This document shows positions 9,043-17,034 of a DNA stretch of 64,000 nucleotides, in pieces. The stretch is from the IMG/VR virus record IMGVR_UViG_3300034175_000060, positions 22,209 through 86,208 of that record. One strand, written 5' to 3'. Every line of letters starts with the position of its first letter. Position 1 is the stretch's first letter. The notes below the pieces were generated by a model. It saw only the letters and a program-made list of their open reading frames with translations, was not told the origin of the DNA and did not search any database. This DNA comes from a virus. Position numbers and translations under genes: made by a program.

Positions 9043-9462
9043 TTAGATTTGAGTCAGAACGTCGATACCGGAATTGGTAGTCAGAGCAGCCATGGCGGTG
9101 TTACGGACAGCACCAGCGGTAACGCTTGCACCGAACGTCAGAGCTTGGTCAGCGACGCCGCATGGGCCGCGATATACAACCAGAAACTTCGTGTCCGTGG
9201 TGGCAGGAACAACAGTCGAAACAGGGCGACCAAAAGCGTCACCAACGACTACGACTGAAGGGTTTTGTGAACCATCTGTAGCAGAGGTTTCCGTCAGTTT
9301 ATACTTACCAGTGGCAGTTACCAGACCCAGAACTGAGCCGATTGGCAGAGTAGCAGCCGGACCATTCAAGGTAATAACTTTTTTGCAGTAGCCCCACTCT
9401 GGTTCGTGTTCCCGTTTGATAAGAGCAGAGTAGTGCATAGTTTCAGTAGCAATAATTGCCAT
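9043..9462 (-). CDS. head decoration protein (lambda gpD-like)
   Basis: 139 aa, ATG 9462 with SD AAAGGA. It resembles gpD/HDPD decoration proteins: a flexible N-terminus, the strand LPIGSVLGLVTATGKYKL, and a C-terminal Gly/Ala-rich segment (ALTFGASVTAGAVRNTAMAA). These trimeric proteins stabilise expanded heads. It precedes the capsid gene and has a hairpin after its stop, consistent with high expression. Confidence 0.85.
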   Translation of the reverse strand: MAIIATETMHYSALIKREHEPEWGYCKKVITLNGPAATLPIGSVLGLVTATGKYKLTETSATDGSQNPSVVVVGDAFGRPVSTVVPATTDTKFLVVYRGPCGVADQALTFGASVTAGAVRNTAMAALTTNSGIDVLTQI

Positions 9463-9480
9463 AATATTTCCTTTGTGTTT

Positions 9481-10158
9481 TTAAATTGGCGAAATGCCGG
9501 ATTGAATCGACTTATCCCCAGAAGCATCTGGTGTAAGCTTACCGCTGAAAATAAGCCATTCTGTATCCTCGTTTGGATTCCAGCCTGCCTTAATCTTTTT
9601 GAACATGGTAGATAGCTGATCTTTAGTTACACCGAGAGCAGTAGCTGCCTTGCTATAACCGTGAGTGGGGTTCTCAACAAAATACTTGTAAACTTCGTCT
9701 GCCATCTTCCAAACACTCTTGTTGGAGAACTGGCACAACCACGCAACTTTTTTAGAATTAGTCTTCGCAGAGTTATCTAAAGCCGCTTGATTAGGTTTTC
9801 GACCTTGGGCTTTAGCGATAAAACTTAATTTTTGACGAGTGTCTTCTGATAACTTTGAACCTAATCTATTACAATTACCGCCAGCATCACAGTTATAGCC
9901 TATCCGAGGTGTTGGACGTAGTTTGTTTTCTAACTCGTAACAATATTTAACATCTGCAAGAATAACTTCTTCAATAATTAACAGTTCACCGTATTTTCTA
10001 ATAGCATTGTGTATTGGTAATTTACTACCTCCTCGTGCTTTAGATTGGTGTTCTTTAAATCGGTGAACAGCGCCTTTTGCTGCTACACCAATATATCCTT
10101 GTGAGAACATATCAGTGTGCTCCGGGAGGTGTATCCAGTAGACACAACTCTTACTTAG
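9481..10158 (-). CDS. GIY-YIG homing endonuclease
   Basis: 225 aa from ATG 10158, which overlaps the last codons of the scaffold gene. The nuclease domain begins at once (CVYWIHLPEH then GYIGVA, residues 6-26), followed by the conserved Arg (HRFKEHQ) and Glu (YELENKL). A C-terminal helix-turn-helix (AATALGVTKDQLSTM, about residues 171-185) probably reads DNA. It is inserted between scaffold and decoration genes. Confidence 0.87.
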   Translation of the reverse strand, partial: LSKSCVYWIHLPEHTDMFSQGYIGVAAKGAVHRFKEHQSKARGGSKLPIHNAIRKYGELLIIEEVILADVKYCYELENKLRPTPRIGYNCDAGGNCNRLGSKLSEDTRQKLSFIAKAQGRKPNQAALDNSAKTNSKKVAWLCQFSNKSVWKMADEVYKYFVENPTHGYSKAATALGVTKDQLSTMFKKIKAGWNPNEDTEWLIFSGKLTPDASGDKSIQSGISPI

Positions 10159-10690
10159 CATCTGCACTCTTGTATTGAGCAGCAAATTTTGCTGCGAGGC
10201 GGGTTGCAGTATCGGCTTCGTCTACAGGTGTTTCCACCGTCGCAGCTACGCCTTTTTCTTGGAACATTTCTGATTTACTTTCAGCTTCACGGTTGACAGC
10301 AAATGCACTCAACACAGTATTGAAAGTGGTGTCATCGGCACCTTCCAGCGATGCCAGAACAGGAGCAGCGCCAATAGTACCCAGCACAGCTTCCAGTTTT
10401 TCTTTACGAGCAGCAATCACAACAGCTTTAGCTTGTGCAGCGAATTCAGCTTGAGCCGTTTCCGATGCAGCCAGTGCGGCGGACATTTTCTCAACTTGTG
10501 CAGCCATAGCTACAAAAGCGTCTTCTTTGGTTGCCAGAGCGGCTGTAGCCTGTTCGAGACTAGCAGTAAGCTCTGCAATAGTTGCGGCAGTTGCTAGTGC
10601 AGTCGCCTCAGTGGTTTCAGTCATTTCGACTTCCTCTTGAATAGCAGCTTGCACTGCTGGTTTAAAATACTTCTGAAGATGTTTAAGCAT
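10151..10690 (-). CDS. capsid scaffold / assembly protein
   Basis: 179 aa from ATG 10690 (SD AAAGGA), overlapping the protease stop by 8 nt. Very rich in Ala, Glu and Gln with continuous coiled-coil heptads (residues 30-110), the hallmark of scaffolds, and placed between protease and capsid genes. A second in-frame start at 10624 (MTETTEA) has its own SD (AGAGGAAG), so two isoforms differing by 22 residues may be made, comparable to the nested lambda C/Nu3 arrangement. Confidence 0.8.
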   Translation of the reverse strand: MLKHLQKYFKPAVQAAIQEEVEMTETTEATALATAATIAELTASLEQATAALATKEDAFVAMAAQVEKMSAALAASETAQAEFAAQAKAVVIAARKEKLEAVLGTIGAAPVLASLEGADDTTFNTVLSAFAVNREAESKSEMFQEKGVAATVETPVDEADTATRLAAKFAAQYKSADAK

Positions 10691-11528
10691 TCTTCTGTCC
10701 TTTTTGTTGTGCCAGATAAGCAGCAAATTGTTTATGATCCATTACACCATTAGCCAGCCCAACTTCTACAGCTTTCGTGGCACTAAACATCTTCGCATCC
10801 ATTGCTAAAATAGTCTCTTTAGGGATGCCTGTGAATTTAGTTACATGCTCTGCAAATTGATCGCCGAGGTTGGTGACTTCTTCTTGCAGAGTTTTAAGGA
10901 AGTTTTCAGAGAAACTTCCGTCTGGATTGAAAGCAGTTTTGCCGGGTGTGCTGCTGATATAGATTGGCTTGATACCTGCATCTGCCAGAGCTTTACTTTG
11001 ATCTACGACACAACAGACACAACCTACAGAACCCGTTGTAGCGGATGGGTGGATGTAAACTTCATCAGCAATAACACTCAGCGCCAGAGCAGCGCTTGCG
11101 GCCATCTCATCTATATAGCTAATCAGTTTTACGTTGTTGTCATCTGCTATATCGCGCAGTTCTTGGCAAGTAGTGAAGCAATGAGCGGCAGCGCCGCCCG
11201 GTGAGCTAAACGTCATGAGGATAGTGTCTACGCCCTCATCAATAAGCTCTTGTGCTTGCTCTAGGATACCTGTGTAGGAAGTTCCTGACGGACCGCACAA
11301 ACCCTCAACAGGTTTGTATGAGATTGCACCATCAATACAGATTTCACCAATACCACCAACTTGTTCTAGCTTCTTCTTTGTGTCTGCTGATTTGGTATCA
11401 GGGACAAAAGAAAAGCTTGCAGAGTTCCGTTCTTTCAGGTATTCTACGATTGGCTTAAGTGCAGTAGCTGTGATAAGCTGAGGGGAGTTGTATATCGAAT
11501 CAAGGAGACGATGGAGTTTGTGTGACAA
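10683..11528 (-). CDS. S49 (SppA/ClpP-fold) head maturation protease
   Basis: 281 aa. Start is TTG 11528 with AAGGAG six bases upstream; no ATG fits. The clan SK fold is visible: SSPGGAAAHCF forms the oxyanion turn (residues 108-117), the nucleophile is Ser145 in MAASAALAL, and a candidate general-base Lys197 lies in STPGKTAF. The protease trims scaffold and other head proteins during maturation. It overlaps the scaffold gene. Close to lambda gpC without the fused scaffold domain. Confidence 0.88.
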   Translation of the reverse strand: MSHKLHRLLDSIYNSPQLITATALKPIVEYLKERNSASFSFVPDTKSADTKKKLEQVGGIGEICIDGAISYKPVEGLCGPSGTSYTGILEQAQELIDEGVDTILMTFSSPGGAAAHCFTTCQELRDIADDNNVKLISYIDEMAASAALALSVIADEVYIHPSATTGSVGCVCCVVDQSKALADAGIKPIYISSTPGKTAFNPDGSFSENFLKTLQEEVTNLGDQFAEHVTKFTGIPKETILAMDAKMFSATKAVEVGLANGVMDHKQFAAYLAQQKGQKNA

Positions 11529-11538
11529 TTGTATCTCC

Positions 11539-13038
11539 TTACTTATTGTTTACGTTTGCGGCAGAAGCATCACCTTTGCCCATAGGGCTTTTAGATGTTC
11601 CTTCCCCTGCTGTTTGCATACCTTCACCAGCGTTAGACTCAACACCTGCCATTGCGGTAGAAAGTTCTTCTTTATCCACAGGCTTGTCATCTGGAAGTTC
11701 AGCAACACCGAATGCGCGGCGAATACGGTTCATTACAGGTCGGTCCATCTCAATACCTCCGACACTGAAGATTTGTTGCACAGCTTTTGCGAATTCTGAC
11801 AAATTAATGTCTTCGATATCCTCATAGACAAACTTAGCCATGTTTTCTTGTGACCAACCATTTGCGCTGTAAATAGACGACATCAAGTCTTCGTTAAGAA
11901 CTGTTGCAATTTCACGCAAGCGGTAATCAATAGCCAGTGTGAGGATAGAAGTTTTACTTTCAGCTAAACTGAAACTACCTCCGCCATCGGCACCCATCTT
12001 AAGAACGTCTACACTCAGCGCTGAAAGAACATCCGATTGCAAACGTTTGATGATGTTCTCTACGTCATACTTAGCACTACCTTTAGCTTCCATCAAGTCA
12101 TACGTAAACAAAGGATTTTTACCTTCGTCGTACATTCCGGGAACTAGTAGACCGCGCTGAGTACCAGCATTGTAGTTATCAATAATTTGTTGGAAAGCAG
12201 CTACCGTAGCTTTGTCAGCATCACTGCCAGCAGGATCAAGGTACTTTGGAGGTATGGTAATCTTCAAGATTCCTTGGACATCTTTAGAGATACCAATCAG
12301 TTCACTTTCTTGAAGAAGACTTAATGTCTTGACAGCCAAGTAAATTGACTTGTATAATGAGTTACCTTGGGGATTACCTTTATTGCCAGATGCTGTGAAC
12401 AAGAGGAACTTCTCACGGTCAATTGGCACTAGTCCAGTTTTTTCATCCTTACGGCTTGCGTAACGATAACTGTTTTCGACGTTTGAAATGTTTTGTTGTA
12501 CACCCAACAGATTTGATCCAGAATCATCAAATATCCATTTTTCAATAGTATCTTGATTCCGTGGAGCTAACTTCTTAATACCGACAAGGCCATCATTGTA
12601 CTTGGAGCCATTGCGGAATAACCTTCGACGCAACACCTTCTCATGAATACCAAAACCGTACTCAAGGTACGGGACAACTTCTTCAATAAAACCCTTCCAA
12701 CTACCTTCCATGTCGTCTGTCATAGTACTAACAAGACGTGCACGTTCTTTCTCAATGTCACTAGCATCTTTAGGGGGTTCAACCCGCCAATTAACACGAG
12801 AAATCATCATGCGGTAAACATTCATAGCCCCACCAACTGTAGGGTTATTTCTTACTTCGTTTACTGTGCGGATAAAAGCGGGGTATTGAAAAGCTGCGTT
12901 AGCTTCTGCATAGATTTGCCCGTTACGAGACTTAAGGCCGACAAAGCCTTGTTCCGTAAGAGAAATTCGTGGTATAGTAATGTCTTTGTCGGGGGAAGCT
13001 GCGGAATTTTCGCCAGATGGCGTATTTGTATCAGCCAT
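11539..13038 (-). CDS. portal protein (DUF935 / Mu gp29-like)
   Basis: 499 aa. The family pattern is clear: an N-terminal helical stretch, IEKWIFDDSGSNLLGVQQ, then SGNKGNPQGNSLYKSIYLAVKTLSLL (the stem region) and LSALSVDVLKMGADGGGSFSLAESK, where portals of this type carry a GSxxxA motif. The C-terminus is Gly/Ser/Ala-rich and disordered. A dodecameric portal is the DNA entry ring and terminase dock. It follows TerL and has its own promoter at 13069-13096. Confidence 0.85.
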   Translation of the reverse strand: MADTNTPSGENSAASPDKDITIPRISLTEQGFVGLKSRNGQIYAEANAAFQYPAFIRTVNEVRNNPTVGGAMNVYRMMISRVNWRVEPPKDASDIEKERARLVSTMTDDMEGSWKGFIEEVVPYLEYGFGIHEKVLRRRLFRNGSKYNDGLVGIKKLAPRNQDTIEKWIFDDSGSNLLGVQQNISNVENSYRYASRKDEKTGLVPIDREKFLLFTASGNKGNPQGNSLYKSIYLAVKTLSLLQESELIGISKDVQGILKITIPPKYLDPAGSDADKATVAAFQQIIDNYNAGTQRGLLVPGMYDEGKNPLFTYDLMEAKGSAKYDVENIIKRLQSDVLSALSVDVLKMGADGGGSFSLAESKTSILTLAIDYRLREIATVLNEDLMSSIYSANGWSQENMAKFVYEDIEDINLSEFAKAVQQIFSVGGIEMDRPVMNRIRRAFGVAELPDDKPVDKEELSTAMAGVESNAGEGMQTAGEGTSKSPMGKGDASAANVNNK

Positions 13039-13068
13039 AGTGGGCGCTCTCCTTCGTATTTAGAGGTT

Positions 13069-13096
13069 ATTATACACCAGATTTGTCTCTTGTCAA
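13069..13096 (-). promoter_or_regulatory. sigma70-type promoter for the portal gene
   Basis: TTGACA, 16-nt spacer, TATAAT. The spacer ends CAAATCTGGTG, identical to that of 16014-16041. Located just upstream of the portal start. Confidence 0.87.
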
Positions 13097-13140
13097 TAGG
13101 TAATATGTATAAAGACCGTTGTAAGTGTATAATAACGTTA

Positions 13141-14661
13141 TTAGATTGTCGGGACTGGCGACTTCATAACCAGACTTGGAATGCTAAATGTTGGGATAGT
13201 GACAGAGCGACAGAGATGATTAAACGCATCTGAGCAACTATCGACCATGTCATCTTTTTGATTTTTCTGTATTTTCATATCAGAAGTGAAATTCTCAAGT
13301 TCTCGGAAGAAGTCGTCATTCCAATCACCCCTAACCACTTTAACCGCACCAGCTTCCGCCATCGAACAAAAAGGCAAGAATCGAGTTAGTTTAGCTTTTC
13401 CTGCCGTTGTGGGGGCAGTTTTAACAGGCACGCCATTTTCAGCAAGAGTGGTTTTAAAGAAATAAACTGCCGTCTTCCCACTGGCAGCAGGATCAAGAGG
13501 AATGACAACTTGACAACTTTCTACGTCATCTTCATGCGCAGTTTTTGCTACAAGCTTCAAAACTTGGTCAGTTGTTACTTGTGCACGAATAACATCTTCT
13601 ATGTAGTATGTACCAAATTTATCTCTACTAACCTTTACACCAGCGGTATGATCCGGGTTATTCGTCTTAGTTTTAGTTTCTGACGCAAAGTCCCAAGCAC
13701 GCACTCTGCCAGTTACTTGTGCAGGAGGTATATCTACAATCTCAACCCACTCTCGATTAAAATACATACTTCCGGCTTCTTTAGCTGTCCACGATCCGTG
13801 TAGGTATTTTAATTGGTTTACGTAGGGTTGCGAAAGGAGACTAGGCAGGTAACTAGTATTCTTAGGTGGTAAGAGGTAAGGATTGTCGAACACATTCGTA
13901 GGAACGAAACGGAAGCTTTTAGGCATACACAGTCGTGTACGTTCTTCCCGACTGAAAGCATTCATTTGATCTTCAGTCATACCATGCGCGTAGATAAGAC
14001 CCTTTTCTCTGCCATATTTCTCGTAACATTCTTCAGGAGTGTCTGCCCACTGAGCTTTATTATCTTCTACCACAAACCAACGGATTTTATTTTCTGTGCC
14101 CTCCATAGGCACACCTGTATCTGGATCGAGAGAATAATCCACCCAAGATTTCAGAAAACTGTTAATATCTGGATTGCAAGTAAGGATCAGTTGAGGGTGA
14201 ATCTTTGATCCTACTGTACGCAGGCGAGACTGCAAGAACAACACTTGCTTTTCTGTCCATTTATCAGCAGCTTCATCCACACAAATTCGAGTTAGCTGAC
14301 TTCCCTGCCAAGAACCTAAGTCGTCGTCGCACGATATAGCGGAGAAAGAGATAGTAGCTCCGCTGGGGAATTCCCACATCTGTGCTTGCGTTTTATAGGG
14401 GATTTTGGTAAAATCTGAGTACACTTGTTTGGACTCGTCTATTAGCCCGCCAGGTCTCTTGAGTTCTGGGGCGTACCGACGTAAGATAGCACAACGAAAA
14501 TTAGGGTCTCTAATTCCGTCTAAGTTTTTCGTCAACGAAATTCTAGATTTGCCGCCACCCGCCCCTCCACCCATTAATATCACATCAGTAGTATTGTCTT
14601 GTAATATAATCTGTTGCTTTACACTGCACGGCCCATAAGAGCGTTTAGCCTGCTTAGCCAT
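13141..14661 (-). CDS. terL: terminase large subunit
   Basis: 506 aa, ATG 14661, SD AAAGGA. ATPase half: Walker A GGGAGGGKS (residues 31-39), adenine-contact ILRRYAPELK, Walker B ICVDE (126-130), then motif C-like LTCNPD. Nuclease half: acidic residues in RAWDFASETK, IPLDPAASG and a late Asp pair near DDMVDSCSDA, as in RNase H-type terminase nucleases. It powers DNA packaging and cuts concatemers. A terminator stands directly upstream, so transcription of terL must read through it or start very close by. Confidence 0.95.
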   Translation of the reverse strand: MAKQAKRSYGPCSVKQQIILQDNTTDVILMGGGAGGGKSRISLTKNLDGIRDPNFRCAILRRYAPELKRPGGLIDESKQVYSDFTKIPYKTQAQMWEFPSGATISFSAISCDDDLGSWQGSQLTRICVDEAADKWTEKQVLFLQSRLRTVGSKIHPQLILTCNPDINSFLKSWVDYSLDPDTGVPMEGTENKIRWFVVEDNKAQWADTPEECYEKYGREKGLIYAHGMTEDQMNAFSREERTRLCMPKSFRFVPTNVFDNPYLLPPKNTSYLPSLLSQPYVNQLKYLHGSWTAKEAGSMYFNREWVEIVDIPPAQVTGRVRAWDFASETKTKTNNPDHTAGVKVSRDKFGTYYIEDVIRAQVTTDQVLKLVAKTAHEDDVESCQVVIPLDPAASGKTAVYFFKTTLAENGVPVKTAPTTAGKAKLTRFLPFCSMAEAGAVKVVRGDWNDDFFRELENFTSDMKIQKNQKDDMVDSCSDAFNHLCRSVTIPTFSIPSLVMKSPVPTI

Positions 14662-14682
14662 TATGATCCTTTATCTGAAACA

Positions 14683-14717
14683 ACAAAAACAGGCTTGCCA
14701 TTTCTAGCAAAGCCTGT
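14683..14717 (-). terminator. rho-independent terminator upstream of terL
   Basis: ACAGGCTTTGC and GCAAGCCTGT pair around an 8-nt loop, followed on the minus strand by TTTTTGTTGTTT. A textbook terminator ending the tRNA/48-aa-gene transcript 25 nt before the terL start. Confidence 0.8.
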
Positions 14718-14973
14718 CCATAAATATTCTGGCGGAGGAAGTAGGTTCCGCCCCCAAGCCTGTTCCCAAGCTACTAGTTTTCAAGGCTAGTTCTGCACCT
14801 CGGCAGTCATCCTCCAGATTTGTAGCTGCCACGCGACCTATGCAGACATACAATGATGAACCTTACTGTCCACCCTCACCACTACTTGCAAATCCTTGGC
14901 GTATCTTATTGACCAAGAGAACCTGTTTCCAAGTTTCTATGCAGAACAATAAGGGCTGTAACTCGCAAATTCT
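14718..14973 (-). other. structured non-coding region between the 48-aa gene and terL
   Basis: 256 bases without a credible reading frame but with several stem-loops: GGCGGA/TCCGCC around a 10-nt loop (about 14731-14752), ACTAG/CTAGT (about 14772-14791) and GCAGC/GCTGC-type pairings near 14830. With the terminator after it, it would form the 3' part of a transcript. It may be a phage ncRNA, a leader for terL, or a packaging-site region. I cannot assign a family; no tRNA T-arm motif is present. Confidence 0.45.
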
Positions 14974-15120
14974 TTACGCCACCTTCAACTCCAAAGGTGT
15001 ACTATTAATCTTCTGAATCAACTCATCAACTTTAGAAGCTGCTACAGCTAGCTCCTCTACCAGAGCCTTATACTCTGCAACATTACTCGTCACAGTGATT
15101 TTAATATTTTCTGCGTTCAT
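14974..15120 (-). CDS. small protein, 48 aa
   Basis: ATG 15120 with SD AAGGAG at good spacing. The product starts MNAENIKITVTSN and continues as an amphipathic helix with heptads (YKALVEELAVAASKVDELIQK). Unrecognised. It lies in the tRNA region between TerS and TerL and probably shares their transcript. Confidence 0.6.
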   Translation of the reverse strand: MNAENIKITVTSNVAEYKALVEELAVAASKVDELIQKINSTPLELKVA

Positions 15121-15232
15121 ATTTTCTCCTTGTTTGTATTACATGAAAACGTTAATAAACTGAACAACTTGCACAGAAACGTGTAAAATTGTTTCAAAAC
15201 GTTAAAAATACTATTTGCTTCGTACAAAATAC

Positions 15233-15295
15233 TTCCAGCTTCGCTCAACTCAGATACCCGGAGAGGAGGATTCACACTAAGGAGCGAAGCTGGAA
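15233..15295 (-). repeat. 14-bp inverted repeat with 35-nt loop
   Basis: Arms 15233-15246 and 15282-15295 (TTCCAGCTTCGCTC and its complement) are perfectly paired. The stem follows the tRNA-Gly on the minus strand. No T-run follows, so it may be an RNA-processing structure or a DNA site rather than a terminator. Confidence 0.7.
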
Positions 15296-15306
15296 AGATT
15301 CTGATA

Positions 15307-15375
15307 AGCCTCCGTGGGAAATCGAATCCCAAGAACTTCCTTGGAAGGGAAGACCCACACCTTGTGGACGGAGGC
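15307..15375 (-). tRNA. tRNA-Gly (anticodon UCC), short D arm
   Basis: The acceptor stem GCCTCCG/CGGAGGC is perfect. Anticodon stem CTTCC/GGAAG encloses loop CTTCCAA (anticodon UCC, U33 present). T arm TGGGA-TTCGATT-TCCCA is canonical. The D arm is unusual: CCACA/TGTGG with only a 3-nt AGG loop. CCA is not encoded. Total 69 nt. Confidence 0.75.
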
Positions 15376-15485
15376 ACTGATAAATAGTGCCGGTTACGAA
15401 TGTCGCTCTTTTATAAGGAGCTTTCCGGCTGAAGTCCTGTACACTCTGAGGAGTCTCGTCGGTTTGAACACTTCACGAATTCTGG
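15376..15485 (-). other. spacer between tRNAs with nested stem-loops
   Basis: 110 bases between the two tRNAs. Minus-strand pairings include GCCGG/CCGGC enclosing GCTC/GAGC, and GAAGT/ACTTC enclosing ACTC/GAGT. They look like a decayed third tRNA or processing stems, but no complete cloverleaf can be drawn. Confidence 0.35.
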
Positions 15486-15557
15486 AGCCGACTGAGAATT
15501 ACGATATCTCGGCCTAATCATTACAGGTGATTCGCTCTGCCTCTGAGCTAAGTCGGC
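15486..15557 (-). tRNA. tRNA-Thr (anticodon UGU), atypical anticodon loop and T arm
   Basis: Acceptor GCCGACT/AGTCGGC is perfect and the first 18 nt are very close to bacterial tRNA-Thr. D arm GCTC/GAGC. Anticodon stem AATCA/TGATT with loop CCTGTAA: position 33 is C, not the near-universal U. The T arm GAGAT-ATCGTAA-TTCTC lacks the G53-C61 pair and T54. It may be degenerate or specialised. Confidence 0.7.
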
Positions 15558-15659
15558 GGTGTTATTCTCGCTTTGCAGAATCCCTGCACCATAATTTCTC
15601 TATCCAAGCTCGATAGATGGCGGGCCACTGAAGGTAGCGCCTTCATGTCTAATACAACC
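15558..15659 (-). other. possible degenerate tRNA-like structure
   Basis: Three hairpins follow one another on the minus strand (GAAGG/CCTTC, CTATC/GATAG with a 7-nt loop, TGCAG/CTGCA), bracketed by GGTTGTATT and AATAACACC, which pair at 7 of 9 positions. The order resembles a cloverleaf but loops lack tRNA consensus. A remnant tRNA or a processing leader. Confidence 0.35.
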
Positions 15660-15687
15660 ATTATACTCTAATTCTCAGAATTGTCAA
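15660..15687 (-). promoter_or_regulatory. sigma70-type promoter for the tRNA cluster
   Basis: TTGACA, 16-nt spacer, TATAAT; it overlaps the TerS stop codon. The spacer contains the near-palindrome AATTCTGAGAATT, a possible operator. Confidence 0.82.
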
Positions 15688-15992
15688 CTGATTTTTTGCA
15701 AATTCTCAAAATCAACCTCTGGAGTATCATCCTCTTCTTCCCGCTGAACACCATTACCAGTTTTGTGCTGAACGATCATCAATTGCAATTCCCTCTTCTC
15801 AGCCTTGTCCTGCATGTCATCTCGGATATTCAAGATAGCTTTACAAGCATCCAATTTGATCTTCTCGTCCAAACTCTTAGCCAAAGTGACCAATCCTGCC
15901 ACAGCATCTGGTGCAGCTTTGTCCAAATCCCTGATAATCTTCTCTAGTGCACTAGGCGTTCGACGCCTCTTCACAATCTTCTGTTCTGTCAT
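15684..15992 (-). CDS. terS: terminase small subunit
   Basis: 102 aa, ATG 15992 preceded by AGGAGG. Basic N-terminus (KIVKRRRTPSALEKI) then AAPDAVAGLVTLAKSLDEKIKLDACKAIL, a helical DNA-recognition pattern typical of small terminase subunits, and an acidic C-terminus that could contact TerL. It is the first gene of the minus-strand structural block, under a strong promoter (16014-16041). Short for the family, so the identification relies on pattern and place. Confidence 0.7.
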   Translation of the reverse strand: MTEQKIVKRRRTPSALEKIIRDLDKAAPDAVAGLVTLAKSLDEKIKLDACKAILNIRDDMQDKAEKRELQLMIVQHKTGNGVQREEEDDTPEVDFENLQKIS

Positions 15993-16013
15993 GCTTTCCT
16001 CCTAATTACAAGA

Positions 16014-16041
16014 ATTATACACCAGATTTGCCCCTTGTCAA
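16014..16041 (-). promoter_or_regulatory. sigma70-type promoter for terS
   Basis: TTGACA, 16-nt spacer ending CAAATCTGGTG, TATAAT. Starts the structural block, divergent from 16097-16124. Confidence 0.87.
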
Positions 16042-16096
16042 TACCCTGAGAATGTCTTGCAAATAACACAACATATAAAGTTGTCATTCTGACTGC

Positions 16097-16124
16097 TTGA
16101 CTGCCAGCAAATATAGTGTAGAAT
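16097..16124 (+). promoter_or_regulatory. sigma70-type promoter for the rightward early genes
   Basis: TTGACT, 16-nt spacer, TAGAAT. The spacer end GCAAATATAGTG resembles the minus-strand late family. A 5' leader of about 80 nt follows. Confidence 0.7.
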
Positions 16125-16208
16125 AAATTCCATCGCAGCAAAAATAATTCTTGACAGCACTCAAAATTAAGAATATTCTGAGAACACTTACAACCCAAGG
16201 AGAACCCT

Positions 16209-16331
16209 ATGTTACTGAAATTGAAGTATTCCCTCATACTTACATACGCTGCTTTCCGGCGCAAATCTGTGGTAGACTTATTCGGAGGTACATATGTTGT
16301 CTCAGGAAATTACGTTCGGAGGATTCGCTAA
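16209..16331 (+). CDS. small basic protein, 40 aa
   Basis: ATG 16209 with AAGGAG six bases upstream. Begins MLLKLKYSLILTYAAF and ends with VRRIR; short hydrophobic start then basic tail. First gene of the rightward unit; its stop overlaps the next start (TAATG). Unrecognised. Confidence 0.6.
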   Translation: MLLKLKYSLILTYAAFRRKSVVDLFGGTYVVSGNYVRRIR

Positions 16332-16492
16332 TGCTTGTATATTACAAGTCGGACAAGGATAAGCTTTGCGTGACGAAGGTTAGCACAGATAGCCATGAAG
16401 AGGCTTTGGACGAGATGAACCAATGGCTACACATTAATATGGTGTCTTACAAGAAGCCTGTACTTGCCCTGATTCAAGGTGGCAAGCAATGA
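16331..16492 (+). CDS. hypothetical protein, 53 aa
   Basis: ATG 16331 within TAATG, SD GGAGG. The product (MLVYYKSDKDKLCVTKVS...) is a compact alpha/beta protein with no known motif. Overlaps the following gene by 4 nt (ATGA). Unrecognised. Confidence 0.65.
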   Translation: MLVYYKSDKDKLCVTKVSTDSHEEALDEMNQWLHINMVSYKKPVLALIQGGKQ

Positions 16493-16599
16493 CAATTATT
16501 GAAGAATTTGTACAAGAGTATGAAGCCAAAGAAGATGCTGAAGATATGCACCACAGTGTCTACTTTATCCCAGAATACTATCAACCTGAAGGAGAATAA
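16489..16599 (+). CDS. acidic small protein, 36 aa
   Basis: Starts inside the previous stop (ATGA). Strongly acidic N-terminal helix (MTIIEEFVQEYEAKEDAED). Its end supplies the SD (GAAGGAG) for the next gene. Unrecognised. Confidence 0.55.
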   Translation: MTIIEEFVQEYEAKEDAEDMHHSVYFIPEYYQPEGE

Positions 16600-16601
16600 T
16601 C

Positions 16602-16868
16602 ATGCAATACAAAACTATTGTTAGTCCAAGCATCCCTGTAGCTATGCTAGAATTCCAAGATGCTCTGCTCGCAGGATGGCGCATTGATGTAGACAATCTG
16701 CCTGTCAGTCACATTATGTACTATGAAATTCAACTTGTCCGAGAAGATGGGGAAGATGTGAAAGAAGTGTTCAACACCGTGCACAATCCAGAGGATACTA
16801 TTACACCTCCTGAGATTACTTCCGCACGTAAAGCTGGTCGTCCTCCGCAGAATAAAGGTGATAAATAA
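16602..16868 (+). CDS. hypothetical protein, 88 aa
   Basis: ATG 16602, strong SD. Starts QYKTIVSPSIPVAMLEFQDALLAGW, a beta-helix start, and ends in a Lys/Arg/Pro tail (SARKAGRPPQNKGDK) that could contact nucleic acid through the AGRPP AT-hook-like run. Stop overlaps the next start. Confidence 0.7.
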   Translation: MQYKTIVSPSIPVAMLEFQDALLAGWRIDVDNLPVSHIMYYEIQLVREDGEDVKEVFNTVHNPEDTITPPEITSARKAGRPPQNKGDK

Positions 16869-17011
16869 TGACCGTTATGGAATGGACAGTTGAACAGATT
16901 TTGCAGGATTCCGAGTGTTGTGGTAATCCTTTGCGTTGTCATAGTGAAGCTTTGAGTGAGAGGAATGTGTTTCGTAGTTGTGTTGGTGTTGTAGAGGAAG
17001 AAGTTCTTTGA
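16868..17011 (+). CDS. Cys-containing small protein, 47 aa
   Basis: Starts in TAATG overlap. Contains a CC and two further Cys with His (SECCGNPLRCHSEA), a possible metal site. Ends EEEVL. Lies directly before PhoH. Unrecognised. Confidence 0.6.
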   Translation: MTVMEWTVEQILQDSECCGNPLRCHSEALSERNVFRSCVGVVEEEVL

Positions 17012-17034
17012 AAAATAAGTCTAAAGGAAATAAC